NCBI GenBank assembly: GCA_043196285.1
Contig: JBBYJL010000004.1
Location: forward strand, 1 to 46,977
Reading direction: 5' to 3'
Origin: JAKAFX01 sp043196285
GTDB taxonomy: Archaea > Thermoplasmatota > Thermoplasmata > Thermoplasmatales > Thermoplasmataceae
Length of the DNA: 46,977 nucleotides
Position 1 is the first letter of the stretch, and every line of letters begins with the position of its first letter. Positions 8,581-16,685 of this stretch are shown piece after piece. The notes under the pieces are model-generated. The model ran no database searches and was not told the DNA's origin. It saw only the letters and a list, made by a program, of their open reading frames with translations. A program made the position numbers and the translations under genes.

Positions 8581-9387
8581 TCAATTGAGACCAGAAACGT
8601 ATCTGTATAGTTGGTCGAAAAACATTTTTCCGAAAGTTTGTGGTTTGTTTCCAAATTTTTCGGTTTGAATATTATCAAAATAAATCCTCTCTGGATGAGG
8701 CATTAGTCCTATTACATTTCCCTTTTTATTGGAGAGTCCTGCTATACCCATGAATGATCCGTTTGGGTTCCAGGGATACTCAGATTCGGATCCGTCAGGT
8801 GCAGAATAGACAAAAGGTATCTGGTTTTCCCTTTCCAGTTTCTCGTATTCATCCTTGTTCCTAAACATGACTCTCCCTTCACTGTGGGCAACAGGAACAA
8901 GCCACCTGGCATCTTGTTTGGAAAATTCTTTCATGATCACATTCTTTGATTTGATCCTGACGTAGGTATATCTGCATTCGAAACGTCCTGATTTATTTAC
9001 AGTAAGAGCCACTTCCCTCTCCTTATTGCCTTCTGTATCAGGCAAAATGCCCATCTCCGTAAGCACCTGAAAGCCGTTGCAAATTCCGATAACCGGTCTC
9101 TCGCTCTCTATATACTCCATCATCTCCTCTCCTCTGGAGGAAAGAAGTCTGGACCCAAATATGGCACCAGCCCTGACATAGTCTCCAGCCGAAAAACCTC
9201 CTGGAATAAAAATTAAAGAAAAATCATTCAGTTTGCGTTTCCCGGATTCCAGTTCCTTCACATGGACATATTCAGGATCAAATCCAGAATACCTGAGCGA
9301 AAAGAAAGACTCCTCTTCGCAGTTTGTGCCCTCCATTCGCAGGATGGCAGCTTTAAATCTAACTGAATCTTTAAAGGGTGAGCTCAC
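8581..9387 (-). CDS. purQ: Phosphoribosylformylglycinamidine synthase, glutaminase subunit
   Basis: 268 aa class I glutamine amidotransferase that supplies ammonia for the fourth step of purine synthesis. Seen: AILRMEGTNCEEES at the N terminus, FIPGGFSAGDY (oxyanion region), VIGICNGFQVL with the nucleophile Cys, and GLMPHPER with the catalytic His. The frame is open further upstream, but that extension is the eL40 gene in another frame; the GTG at 9387 overlaps the eL40 TGA (GTGA), the usual coupling arrangement, so I place the start there. PurL and PurS are not in this window; purF is at 28.5 kb. Confidence 0.93.
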   Translation of the reverse strand: MSSPFKDSVRFKAAILRMEGTNCEEESFFSLRYSGFDPEYVHVKELESGKRKLNDFSLIFIPGGFSAGDYVRAGAIFGSRLLSSRGEEMMEYIESERPVIGICNGFQVLTEMGILPDTEGNKEREVALTVNKSGRFECRYTYVRIKSKNVIMKEFSKQDARWLVPVAHSEGRVMFRNKDEYEKLERENQIPFVYSAPDGSESEYPWNPNGSFMGIAGLSNKKGNVIGLMPHPERIYFDNIQTEKFGNKPQTFGKMFFDQLYRYVSGLN

Positions 9388-9533
9388 TGGCCGCCCCTTC
9401 TCTCCTTGGCCTTCATTCTCAGGCCGGTATAGCCGCACTTTCTGCATCTTAGTGCCTTTGGAGAATTCCTGGCATCGCAACGCATGCATATTTTCTTGTT
9501 CAACCTTCTTTCGACTGCTTCTGGAAATGCCAT
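9384..9533 (-). CDS. rpl40e: Ribosomal protein eL40
   Basis: 49 aa, the full length of archaeal eL40, easily missed for its size. It starts MAFPEAVERRLNKKICMRC and carries four zinc-binding cysteines in two pairs: CMRC and CRKC, the latter followed by GYTGLRMKAKERR. It is a small zinc-ribbon protein of the large ribosomal subunit. ATG at 9533 with AAGGTAATT a few bases upstream as a possible ribosome site. Its TGA overlaps the GTG of purQ by 2 nt, so the two are probably translated together. Confidence 0.95.
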   Translation of the reverse strand: MAFPEAVERRLNKKICMRCDARNSPKALRCRKCGYTGLRMKAKERRGGQ

Positions 9534-9598
9534 TTTTAATTACCTTCTGATTATCTATATTCAATCTGGATGAATGAACCTATCCGTTAATCCCAGAC

Positions 9599-9607
9599 AA
9601 TATAAAT
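9599..9607. promoter_or_regulatory. TATA-like element in divergent region
   Basis: AATATAAATAAATAT spans this site and can be read as a TATA box on both strands. On the plus strand it predicts a start near 9625-9632, exactly where a structured stretch begins. On the minus strand it predicts a start near 9573, giving eL40-purQ a leader of about 40 nt. Confidence 0.45.
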
Positions 9608-9621
9608 AAATATCTCAGGTG

Positions 9622-9698
9622 TAAGTAGTGGTGACCTGCTGTTCTGACTTGGCATTTACCAAGCAAGCTGTACGTTTATGTCGCACCATTACGCTTAA
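9622..9698 (+). ncRNA. Possible structured small RNA or 5' leader
   Basis: A basal stem pairs TAGTGGTG (9626-9633) with CACCATTA (9684-9691), 8 bp with one G-U, extendable by TAAG/CTTA past a 2-nt bulge. Inside it, CTTGG (9648-9652) pairs with CCAAG (9659-9663) around a 6-nt loop, leaving large asymmetric internal loops between. A TATA-like box lies about 25 nt upstream. The shape recalls an H/ACA guide hairpin, but no ACA follows the stem, and no tRNA T-arm or C/D boxes are present. It could instead be a structured leader of the membrane protein gene starting at 9766. Confidence 0.3.
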
Positions 9699-9765
9699 AC
9701 TAGAATGTTCAGAGGGACCATATCATCCCTGAGAATATTATTAAACTCCCGTTCCATAAGATAAA

Positions 9766-10752
9766 GTGCATAATCTTCTGCTAGTAATAATCATCGAAGC
9801 CTTAATGACGCTTCTAATAACATATTTTGTCTACTATATCATCGAAAGTGCAACATCTTTTCAGTTCAGGAATTATTCTTTTGTTACTATAATACTTACA
9901 ATGATGGCAGGGATGCTGGGGTCATTCACAATATACGTATCCACACCCTACAGCTTTTTTGACACAATTCTTTCGCTGAGTTTCTCTATGTTCACGATGG
10001 CAGTCGTGGTATCAGCATTACTCTGGATGGTTACCTCGGAGATCAAATTCTCGATATCCAGAGCAGGATACTATGCAATAGTATGTTTACTTCTATGGAA
10101 CGAGATTTCCATGGGTGTTTTTTCATACATACTGGTTTATGGTATTGGCGCTTCTACTGGAGGGTCTGACAGTATAGTCGGGGTCATAGACGCTTTAAGC
10201 ACTGGAATCAATTCAGTATTCTTTATATTACCAATGGCGGCAGAGATGATATTTTTGATTCTTCTGATCAAACCGAGGCTCCTATACGCCGTGATATTCA
10301 CATCCATTCTTTTCATGGGTATCGCAGATCCTGCAATAGACGGAATTGGAGAACTATTGCCTTTTGGGATCATTGCAAGTGCATCGATTATGCTTTTTTA
10401 CATGATACTTATTGTTGCTCTGATCTCCAGAAAAGGCTCCATATTATTTGAGAGCGATCTCAAGATTTTGATTGAATTATTCATCATATACTCCCTCATT
10501 TCGGTTGGACTCTTCGTTGGATCAATGAATCCGTTCTCTTCGATGACGTCCTGGATAGTAAACGCTTTTTCAATGCTCGTATCCATGGGCTTCTACTTCC
10601 TACTGACAATCAAACGCAGGGACAAGCAGGCAGATAAACCCCTGGCGACAGTCAGCAACACTGTTATTGGAACTCTGCTTGTGTTCACGTTTGTATCTGG
10701 GCTCCTATCTGTAATGTCTATAGCGGTTTACTTTGTCCCATCCCTAATCTAG
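9766..10752 (+). CDS. Polytopic membrane protein, related to the N-terminal units of the next gene
   Basis: 328 aa with nine or ten predicted membrane helices and little soluble sequence. No named family is recognised. It contains WNEISMGVFSY (Glu113, Met116, Gly117) and later PMAAEMIF (Glu160, Met161), a pair of motifs that recurs twice in the 657-aa protein encoded 381 nt downstream. Buried Glu and Met residues in helices suggest a cofactor, metal or proton-carrying site, but this is inference. GTG start at 9766. It ends in basic residues (IKRRDKQADK) before a last helix. It is probably a partner or paralogue of its neighbour. Confidence 0.7.
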   Translation: MHNLLLVIIIEALMTLLITYFVYYIIESATSFQFRNYSFVTIILTMMAGMLGSFTIYVSTPYSFFDTILSLSFSMFTMAVVVSALLWMVTSEIKFSISRAGYYAIVCLLLWNEISMGVFSYILVYGIGASTGGSDSIVGVIDALSTGINSVFFILPMAAEMIFLILLIKPRLLYAVIFTSILFMGIADPAIDGIGELLPFGIIASASIMLFYMILIVALISRKGSILFESDLKILIELFIIYSLISVGLFVGSMNPFSSMTSWIVNAFSMLVSMGFYFLLTIKRRDKQADKPLATVSNTVIGTLLVFTFVSGLLSVMSIAVYFVPSLI

Positions 10753-10930
10753 TATCAACAACGCGTATCATTCTCTTTTCCATTCGGTTTATCTTGGGCG
10801 AGCTTAGACTTCCTGCAACCACATAGTAGATAATTGTGTACCTGTATTCTTGAGCCTTGAATCCTTTGGATCGCTTGAAAGCAGTTCTGATCCTGTTGCT
10901 CAACCCTCTACAACAGCAGAATTTATCCAT
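10718..10930 (-). pseudogene. Possible fragment of a DDE transposase C-terminal part
   Basis: This minus-strand frame of 70 codons contains LSNRIRTAFKRSKGFKAQEY, then YTIIYYV and SLSSP. The order NR-x4-F-K, KGFK, E, YY, P is reminiscent of the C-terminal part of IS6/IS240-like DDE transposases, which run from 'NR-E' through 'K-FKS-E' to 'YN--RPH'. Key residues such as His after Pro are absent and no upstream catalytic part is found. It overlaps the 3' end of the membrane protein gene on the other strand. This could equally be chance; confidence is low. Confidence 0.2.
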
Positions 10931-10974
10931 GTCATGATGGAAACGGGGATGCCATTAGGAAATGTTCCTTATCG

Positions 10975-11002
10975 TACATGGGAATGAATACATGGGAATG
11001 AA
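10975..11002 (+). repeat. Tandem 14-nt direct repeat (two copies)
   Basis: TACATGGGAATGAA occurs twice back to back with no mismatch. It may be a target-site or slippage duplication left by a lost insertion, or a pair of binding sites upstream of the ferredoxin-type membrane protein gene 130 nt away. Confidence 0.8.
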
Positions 11003-11105
11003 TTGCTGAAATCAGCATAAACTACACACTACAAACTGAAAAGATCCACATTCCCAATATTATTCAATAGAGTTTTGGTCAGCAATCCGATGGTGACAAT
11101 TCAAC

Positions 11106-11113
11106 TTAATATA
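11106..11113 (+). promoter_or_regulatory. TATA-like box of the membrane ferredoxin gene
   Basis: TTAATATA sits 21-28 nt before ATG 11134, the spacing expected for a leaderless archaeal message. A second AT-rich stretch (AATATAAAAG) touches the start codon and is too close to serve. Confidence 0.45.
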
Positions 11114-11133
11114 GGAATATAGAATATAAAAGA

Positions 11134-13107
11134 ATGTCCATGATCTACCTTCAGATCATAATTGCAGCATTTATGGCTTCAGTAAACATTCTAATCATTT
11201 ATGATCTGAAAAACACCAGAAACACAACGCTTGGAATCTATATTTCCGGGATGATGGGTCTTATGAATATCCTTGGTTATGCAATAATAACCCATTCTGC
11301 CATTCTCCCTGTTATTTTCATAAATGCTGCCTACATGTCTTTCGGTCTCTTCCCCGTTCTGACTAAGAAGGAACTGCAAAGAAAAACTGGAGTTCTGGTC
11401 TTTGGAGTTGTGATGGTACTGTCAGAAATTGCTATGGGGGCGTTCTTTATTGCATGGACTGAGAACCATGGAGTTGGTCTTGAACAGGCTGTTGAAAATC
11501 CGTGGTTCGCTTACGTTATGCTGTCTGAGATGGCTTTTTCCGCCCTATATAGAAATAAGGATGAAAACAGAAAAATCTTGAGGACATATTTCAGTTCGCA
11601 GAGAAACTACCTCTTTGCATTTCTTGCGATGATGGCTCTTATGCCTATATCTTTTCCCAACAATGCAGCTTATGTCATCGGATCAATCTGGGAAACTGCA
11701 GTTATAATGATACTTTCAACGGTGCTGATTTATGAAACCCTTTACAGGCAGAGGTTAAGGAAAACACAGGAAACCTCAATGTCCCTAGAGATGATGATCC
11801 TATTTACCATTATGATGATTGGAGAATTCACCTACTTCATCTATTCAACATGGATCATTTTCGATATAGCTGTAGTTGCTGGAATGGTTTGGTTCATATA
11901 CAGAGCTACTGGAGGTAAACCAGATACCGAGACAAACTATCTCAGCGATCAGAAATGGTCCTTTTCTTTCATAGCTCTGACATTCGTGATGGAATGGTTC
12001 ATGGGAGCTGTTCTGGCTATAGCAGCCGGGTACCTGGGGCGCGGTGTCTCAGGGTTCACTGCATCACTTTTCCTTCCATGGCAGTCAGGAGGATATTTAT
12101 CTTATCCTATTGACCTGTTTAACCTGTTTGTTTCTGTTACTGCCAGTCCCTGGTTCCTTATAATGATGGGAACAGAGATGGGGATACTTGCAGTATCCAA
12201 ACTATTCGGATCTCACAACAGGGAAAACAGGGTTAGGATAGCCTTGATGATCGGTGCTTATTTTATTTATAGTATTTATCTGCCAAGTTTTTCATCAATC
12301 TCATCAGATCTTCCCCGTATACCATATATGTGGAGCATGGGGATAGGCACTCTCGGGCCTGTAACAAGCGGCGTTTTGTTCATCGGTATAATCGGAACAT
12401 ATGTGGTATCAGCATCGCTTTCGCTTCTCTTCGGGTCCAGGCAGGTTTGTTCTGTTACTTGCACAGCCCCGCTAATGTATCAGGGCACTTTTTATGACTC
12501 TCTTAAAAGATATAACAGAACTTCGAGTCTTGGTAAAAAGACCTTGACGTCTAAGATCAAGCCATGGTTTAGATTTTCAGTGATTTCGGTTTCTATATTT
12601 GTCCTGTTTTCAGCGGTGATATCGTACCTCAATTCAGTTGGCGTGATAACCTTTACCATCTTGGGCACAGACATGTCAGTTCTCGTATACACATTATGGT
12701 TCAACCTGCTTTGGTATGTGGTGTTTGTATCAATTCCATTCATGGGCACATATGCATGCGTGACGCAGGGATGGTGCTACTGGGGCACATTCAACCAGAT
12801 GATGGGGTATCTGGGATTTTTTAGGCTCAAGGTAAAGGACGCAAATACATGTGCAACATGCAAGACGGTTGATTGTGCCTCAGCCTGCCCTGTTGGACTC
12901 ACGGACATGCGGGCATCATTCATAAAGAAGGGATCGTTCAAGGCATTCAAGTGCGTTGGTGTGGGAGACTGCGTTGAGGCTTGTCCATACGACAACATCT
13001 TCTTCTACGATGTAAGGGGATTTGTTAAGGAAAGGATCAGCCATAATCCCGCAAAGCCAAAGGGCGTAATTGACATGGAAAGCTTTATCAGTAATTCTGA
13101 GGAATAG
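11134..13107 (+). CDS. Membrane-bound ferredoxin-type protein with duplicated membrane domain
   Basis: 657 aa. About fifteen membrane helices fill residues 4-560, followed by a cytosolic iron-sulfur domain. The membrane part holds two copies of a motif pair: Glu98-x-x-Met-Gly with NPWF/SEM (122-133), and Glu287-x-x-Met-Gly with SPWF/TEM (338-349). Membrane-side Cys pairs at 439/443 and 542/548 are each followed by Y-x-GTF, recalling NapH/NosR-like proteins. The ferredoxin part has Cys573, 576, 581, 585 (extra 2-residue spacing) and Cys607, 613, 617, where position 610 is Val, so the second cluster may be [3Fe-4S]. It probably passes electrons between the cytosol and a membrane carrier; partner unknown. 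Confidence 0.75.
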   Translation: MSMIYLQIIIAAFMASVNILIIYDLKNTRNTTLGIYISGMMGLMNILGYAIITHSAILPVIFINAAYMSFGLFPVLTKKELQRKTGVLVFGVVMVLSEIAMGAFFIAWTENHGVGLEQAVENPWFAYVMLSEMAFSALYRNKDENRKILRTYFSSQRNYLFAFLAMMALMPISFPNNAAYVIGSIWETAVIMILSTVLIYETLYRQRLRKTQETSMSLEMMILFTIMMIGEFTYFIYSTWIIFDIAVVAGMVWFIYRATGGKPDTETNYLSDQKWSFSFIALTFVMEWFMGAVLAIAAGYLGRGVSGFTASLFLPWQSGGYLSYPIDLFNLFVSVTASPWFLIMMGTEMGILAVSKLFGSHNRENRVRIALMIGAYFIYSIYLPSFSSISSDLPRIPYMWSMGIGTLGPVTSGVLFIGIIGTYVVSASLSLLFGSRQVCSVTCTAPLMYQGTFYDSLKRYNRTSSLGKKTLTSKIKPWFRFSVISVSIFVLFSAVISYLNSVGVITFTILGTDMSVLVYTLWFNLLWYVVFVSIPFMGTYACVTQGWCYWGTFNQMMGYLGFFRLKVKDANTCATCKTVDCASACPVGLTDMRASFIKKGSFKAFKCVGVGDCVEACPYDNIFFYDVRGFVKERISHNPAKPKGVIDMESFISNSEE

Positions 13108-13190
13108 AAGGGCTGGATATGCAAAAGGATCATATTGTAAGCTTTAGTTCTCCTGGCGAATAGTATTTGAGAATTTTCTGCCGGATTTTA

Positions 13191-13230
13191 TTTTCTGACT
13201 GTAAAAAACTTTGCGAACTCAGTCAGAAAA
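13191..13230. terminator. Perfect 11-bp inverted repeat between convergent genes
   Basis: TTTTCTGACTG (13191-13201) and CAGTCAGAAAA (13220-13230) pair perfectly around an 18-nt loop. The stem sits between the ends of the membrane ferredoxin gene and fbp, with T-runs on either side when read from either strand. It is likely a two-way transcription end; a palindromic binding site is the alternative. Confidence 0.5.
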
Positions 13231-13299
13231 ACATCCTACAGACATTTTTATAGTTTAGAAAATGGAAAGTATGAAAAGATATTATTAAGAACTGGGGTC

Positions 13300-14460
13300 T
13301 TAATCCATGTCTCTGGTGTTTTCCTTCAATTTCTTTGATTTCTTTGGATAGTCAATGTTTTCAAACTTTCCCTGAAGTTTAGCAATCACCTTGGGAAGGG
13401 TTGTGTATTCCATCTCTGAATCAGGGAGCCTGTGAGGCTCAAATGGGCCCATTCTTCTGAGGTAATCAACAATGTTCACTGCAGTTGTCCTTGCACCATC
13501 GAATGCCGGATCGTCGAACATATCTACAGGTCCAGACAGCTTGCCATCCTTCAAAACAAAACCCAAAGCGATCACTCTTGGGGGTCCGTCAAATCTAGTC
13601 ATTTTTGAATCTTTCATTCCAACTGGCATAAGAGGGCCATTGAATGATCCTCTCATCCATCCTGAGACCAGGTAAGGATGTGAAAAAGCCTCAAGAGACT
13701 CTCCGGAAGCAGGAAGACCGGACTGGATTCTTACAATACCGGCAGGGTCATCCTTTCCCACATACTCCCCTGCAATCAGTGAAAGTTTGTCGGTCGATAC
13801 AACCGCTACATTCTCGTCCGGCAACTTCTCATGGGACGGTTTCGTAAATATTCTCTTTATGACATACCTGCTCTTGGACCCTATCATTGCAAGTACATCA
13901 TAACTCAGTTCAGGAGTGGGCAATTCTATTTTTTTGCCATTGATGATATCCCAGATCTCAAAGATGAATCCCTCATGCATATTCGGATCAATAACTAATC
14001 CTGGTGTATTAAAAGGATCTGCAAACATCTTGTATATGGGATAATTGAACGCACCAGGTTCTGTCTTATCCATCATATAAACTATAAATGGCTCAGATTT
14101 TCTGGGAGTTATTTCCATTTCTGCTATTCCCGGTCCCATTCCCTTGATGTTGCCCGAGAATGCATCCTTGAGTAAATCCTGTCCAGCACCATAAAGTCCG
14201 GCTTTTTTGGCGACCTCAGTACCAGACTTGAACGCATCCCAGGCGAGTTGATGGACTTCAGGAGAATTGATCCCCTTGTTGTGGATCATTGTGATCTGAA
14301 TATCATCTCCAACATGTGAGATGAAGAAATCACTCAGGATGTTTTTTGAGTTCTCTTTTACAAATCTTTTCACTTCTTCTACTACGGGTGCAAAAACAAC
14401 CGTGTGACCGGGTAGGCTACCTATATCTGCTTTAATGTGGCTGATTGTTGTTTTCATCAA
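13300..14460 (-). CDS. fbp: Fructose-1,6-bisphosphate aldolase/phosphatase
   Basis: 386 aa, the archaeal bifunctional enzyme that joins triose phosphates to fructose 1,6-bisphosphate and removes the 1-phosphate, committing carbon to gluconeogenesis. The N terminus ISHIKADIGSLPGH gives the Mg-binding Asp12 and His19; GLYGAGQDLLKDAFSGNIKGMGPG and the C-terminal FDGPPRV...AFDGART blocks are family hallmarks. ATG at 14460, or at 14457, which matches the usual MKTT start. The C terminus is basic. Downstream is an inverted repeat shared with the convergent gene; upstream is a shared divergent promoter region with the 2-oxoacid oxidoreductase. Confidence 0.96.
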   Translation of the reverse strand: MMKTTISHIKADIGSLPGHTVVFAPVVEEVKRFVKENSKNILSDFFISHVGDDIQITMIHNKGINSPEVHQLAWDAFKSGTEVAKKAGLYGAGQDLLKDAFSGNIKGMGPGIAEMEITPRKSEPFIVYMMDKTEPGAFNYPIYKMFADPFNTPGLVIDPNMHEGFIFEIWDIINGKKIELPTPELSYDVLAMIGSKSRYVIKRIFTKPSHEKLPDENVAVVSTDKLSLIAGEYVGKDDPAGIVRIQSGLPASGESLEAFSHPYLVSGWMRGSFNGPLMPVGMKDSKMTRFDGPPRVIALGFVLKDGKLSGPVDMFDDPAFDGARTTAVNIVDYLRRMGPFEPHRLPDSEMEYTTLPKVIAKLQGKFENIDYPKKSKKLKENTRDMD

Positions 14461-14786
14461 TTCATCATGGTCATTTAGATTAAAATTCTTTTGTATCTGG
14501 AATGCGTTTTGAATGCAACAGAAAAATCACGAACAACAGATTATTCTGTTAAGCCATTGAAGACAATCCGGGTTCCTCAGAGATGACGCTTACAGCGCTT
14601 CGAAGATGCAATAAGGCAATTGGCATGATCATTCAACTGTGTGCTGAATATAACAAATGAGACAGTGTATTCACTATGTTCGGTGACGGATTCTGGACTA
14701 AAAGGAATAGACATCGTAATCATAAGTTGTATTTTCTATTTCTAAACAAACTATTTTAATTGCTATGCAATGACCCATAGTTAAAT
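14461..14786. other. 326-nt divergent promoter region (fbp / korA)
   Basis: No gene is supported in either strand. AT-rich TATA-like sequences lie near each end: AATTTTAATC on the minus strand about 20-30 nt before fbp, and CTATTTTAAT on the plus strand about 30 nt before korA. The middle is of ordinary composition with no clear repeat or hairpin. The region links a gluconeogenic and an oxidative gene, so shared regulation is possible but not visible. Confidence 0.5.
14751..14758 (+). promoter_or_regulatory. TATA-like box of korAB
   Basis: CTATTTTA within an AT-rich tract lies about 29-36 nt upstream of ATG 14787, which predicts transcription starting a few bases before the start codon. No Shine-Dalgarno site precedes the ATG. 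Confidence 0.45.
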
Positions 14787-16685
14787 ATGGGCCAGCTAGA
14801 CATCAATATTGTAATAGGTGGGCCGCAGGGTGGAGGAATAGACACCTCGGCCAACATGATTATTAGAGCGTTCGCGTATGCCGGAATGGACGTGTTTTCC
14901 GTGAGGGAGTTCCACTCAAACATTAAGGGAAGACACAGCTATGTGCACATCAGGGCCAAGGACGATAAGGTCAGATCTCTGAAATACCCCGCTGAAATGC
15001 TGGTAGCTCTTGATCCAGACACAATATTTGAACACCATGAGGACGTTTCAACGGGTACCATGGTTATCTATGACAGTGCCTTTGAGGGTTCAGATCTTGG
15101 TCAGGCAAGGATGATAATGAGGGACACCCAGAAGGGAATAAAGGAGACTCTCGAGAAGGCAGGCTATAAGACCAATGTGAAAGGAATGCTTGAGTATATG
15201 CAGAAAAAGGGAGGAAAACTAGTTCCGATCTCATTTGACTCAGTACTTTCACCGGTGGTCACAGATGGTCCTACCACACGTTATTTCAACACCTTTGGAG
15301 CTGCCGTAACAATGAGCCTTGTAGGTATTGAGAAGAGTTCTATGGAAGATGCTATAAGGTATGTTTTTGGCAACAAGGAATCCGTTCTCAAGACCAATCT
15401 TGCAGTGGTCGACAAAGCCTACGAGTACTGCGAAACAAATAAACTGGTTGGTAGAAAGATTAAAAAGGTGCACAGAGAATCGAGGATTATCCTTACAGGG
15501 AATGATGGTGCAGCAATTGGGAAAATAATGGGCGGACTTAGATTTCAGACATACTATCCAATCACACCGGCATCTGATGAAAGCACTATAATGGAAGAAC
15601 ATGAAGATCTGAAATGGCTGGAGAATGAGGTCGATAAATTAAGTAAAGGAGGAGTTGTTGTAGTACAGACGGAAGATGAGCTTTCTGCCATTACAATGGC
15701 TACCGGAGCTGCACTTACTGGTACAAGAAGCGCAACTGCAACGAGCGGTCCAGGGTTTTCATTGATGTCTGAGGCAATCTCATTCTCAGGAATGGACGAG
15801 GTACCCCTGGTTGTCACAATGTATCAGCGCGGAGGTCCAAGTACTGGTCTCCCTACCAGAAACGGTCAGGCCGATCTTTTGTTTGCAATGCATACCGGGC
15901 ATGGAGAATTTCCAAGAATTGTCTTAGCTTCAGGCGATGTGGAGGAAACAATATATGATTCCATGAAAGCTCTGAATTATGCTCAGAAATATCAGGTTCC
16001 GGTGATACATCTGATAGACAAGAACCTTGCCAACACTTCAGAAATACTGGATGGAATAGATACTAAACGCGTGAAACTTGAGATTCCGGAGATAATTCCA
16101 CAGAACGATGGATTCAAAAGGTTCAGCCTCGATACTGAGAATGGCATTTCTAAGATGGGAGCCTTCGGAAAGAATATATTCTGGATCACCGGCGACGAAC
16201 ACGACGAAACGGGTCATGTTACAGAAGACGCAAGAATGAGAGATCTCCAGATGGAGAAAAGATTCAGGAAACTCGACACTGCAGAAAAAGAAATACCCAT
16301 TGAAGATAAAGCAATTATATTTGGGGAGAAGAAGGCAGACGTCACTTTTGTTTCCTGGGGATCTCAGAAAGGACCAATTCTTGATGCAATGAACGAACTT
16401 AAGAAAGCAGGCATCAGTAGCAATTTCCTATATCTCAAAATGTTCATTCCTTTTCCGTCAGATTTTGTACACGATTTTCTTTCGTCAAGTAAACTGGTTA
16501 TCGATGTGGAGAGTAATATGACTGGACAGGCTGCTCAGGTAATTACACAGAATACAGGCCTAAAAATAAACAACTATATTCTCAAGTATAACGGCAGACA
16601 CGTTACAGAAGATGAACTTGTTGATGCAGTGAAAAAGATATCAAAGAATGGAGTAAAAAAGGTGGTGTTGATAAATGGCGCATAA
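14787..16685 (+). CDS. korA: 2-oxoacid:ferredoxin oxidoreductase, fused gamma-alpha subunit
   Basis: 632 aa. The N-terminal gamma domain (about 1-200, starting NIVIGGPQGGGIDTSANM) is fused to the alpha domain, as in the two-subunit archaeal enzymes. The alpha domain carries YPITPASDES (Tyr257 onward), the motif that helps set 2-oxoacid specificity and CoA-dependent turnover. The enzyme oxidises pyruvate or 2-oxoglutarate to the acyl-CoA and reduces ferredoxin. Its stop overlaps the beta-subunit start by 11 nt, so the subunits are made in step. The exact substrate range cannot be read from the sequence. Confidence 0.95.
   Translation: MGQLDINIVIGGPQGGGIDTSANMIIRAFAYAGMDVFSVREFHSNIKGRHSYVHIRAKDDKVRSLKYPAEMLVALDPDTIFEHHEDVSTGTMVIYDSAFEGSDLGQARMIMRDTQKGIKETLEKAGYKTNVKGMLEYMQKKGGKLVPISFDSVLSPVVTDGPTTRYFNTFGAAVTMSLVGIEKSSMEDAIRYVFGNKESVLKTNLAVVDKAYEYCETNKLVGRKIKKVHRESRIILTGNDGAAIGKIMGGLRFQTYYPITPASDESTIMEEHEDLKWLENEVDKLSKGGVVVVQTEDELSAITMATGAALTGTRSATATSGPGFSLMSEAISFSGMDEVPLVVTMYQRGGPSTGLPTRNGQADLLFAMHTGHGEFPRIVLASGDVEETIYDSMKALNYAQKYQVPVIHLIDKNLANTSEILDGIDTKRVKLEIPEIIPQNDGFKRFSLDTENGISKMGAFGKNIFWITGDEHDETGHVTEDARMRDLQMEKRFRKLDTAEKEIPIEDKAIIFGEKKADVTFVSWGSQKGPILDAMNELKKAGISSNFLYLKMFIPFPSDFVHDFLSSSKLVIDVESNMTGQAAQVITQNTGLKINNYILKYNGRHVTEDELVDAVKKISKNGVKKVVLINGA

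Larger units (their letters stand above)
10753..11133. other. 381-nt intergenic region between two membrane protein genes
   Basis: No intact gene is seen. It contains a possible transposase scrap on the minus strand (to 10930), a tandem 14-nt repeat (10975-11002) and, just before the next gene, a TATA-like box. The untidy content suggests that something was inserted between two genes that may once have been closer. Confidence 0.5.

Noticed and set aside
9388..9564. N-terminal extension of PurQ by about 59 residues
   Set aside because: That DNA encodes eL40 in another frame, and PurQ proteins begin near the AILRMEGTNC block.
9622..9698. tRNA gene
   Set aside because: Size fits, but there is no T-arm GTTCRA sequence, no anticodon arm at the right place and no 7-bp acceptor stem.
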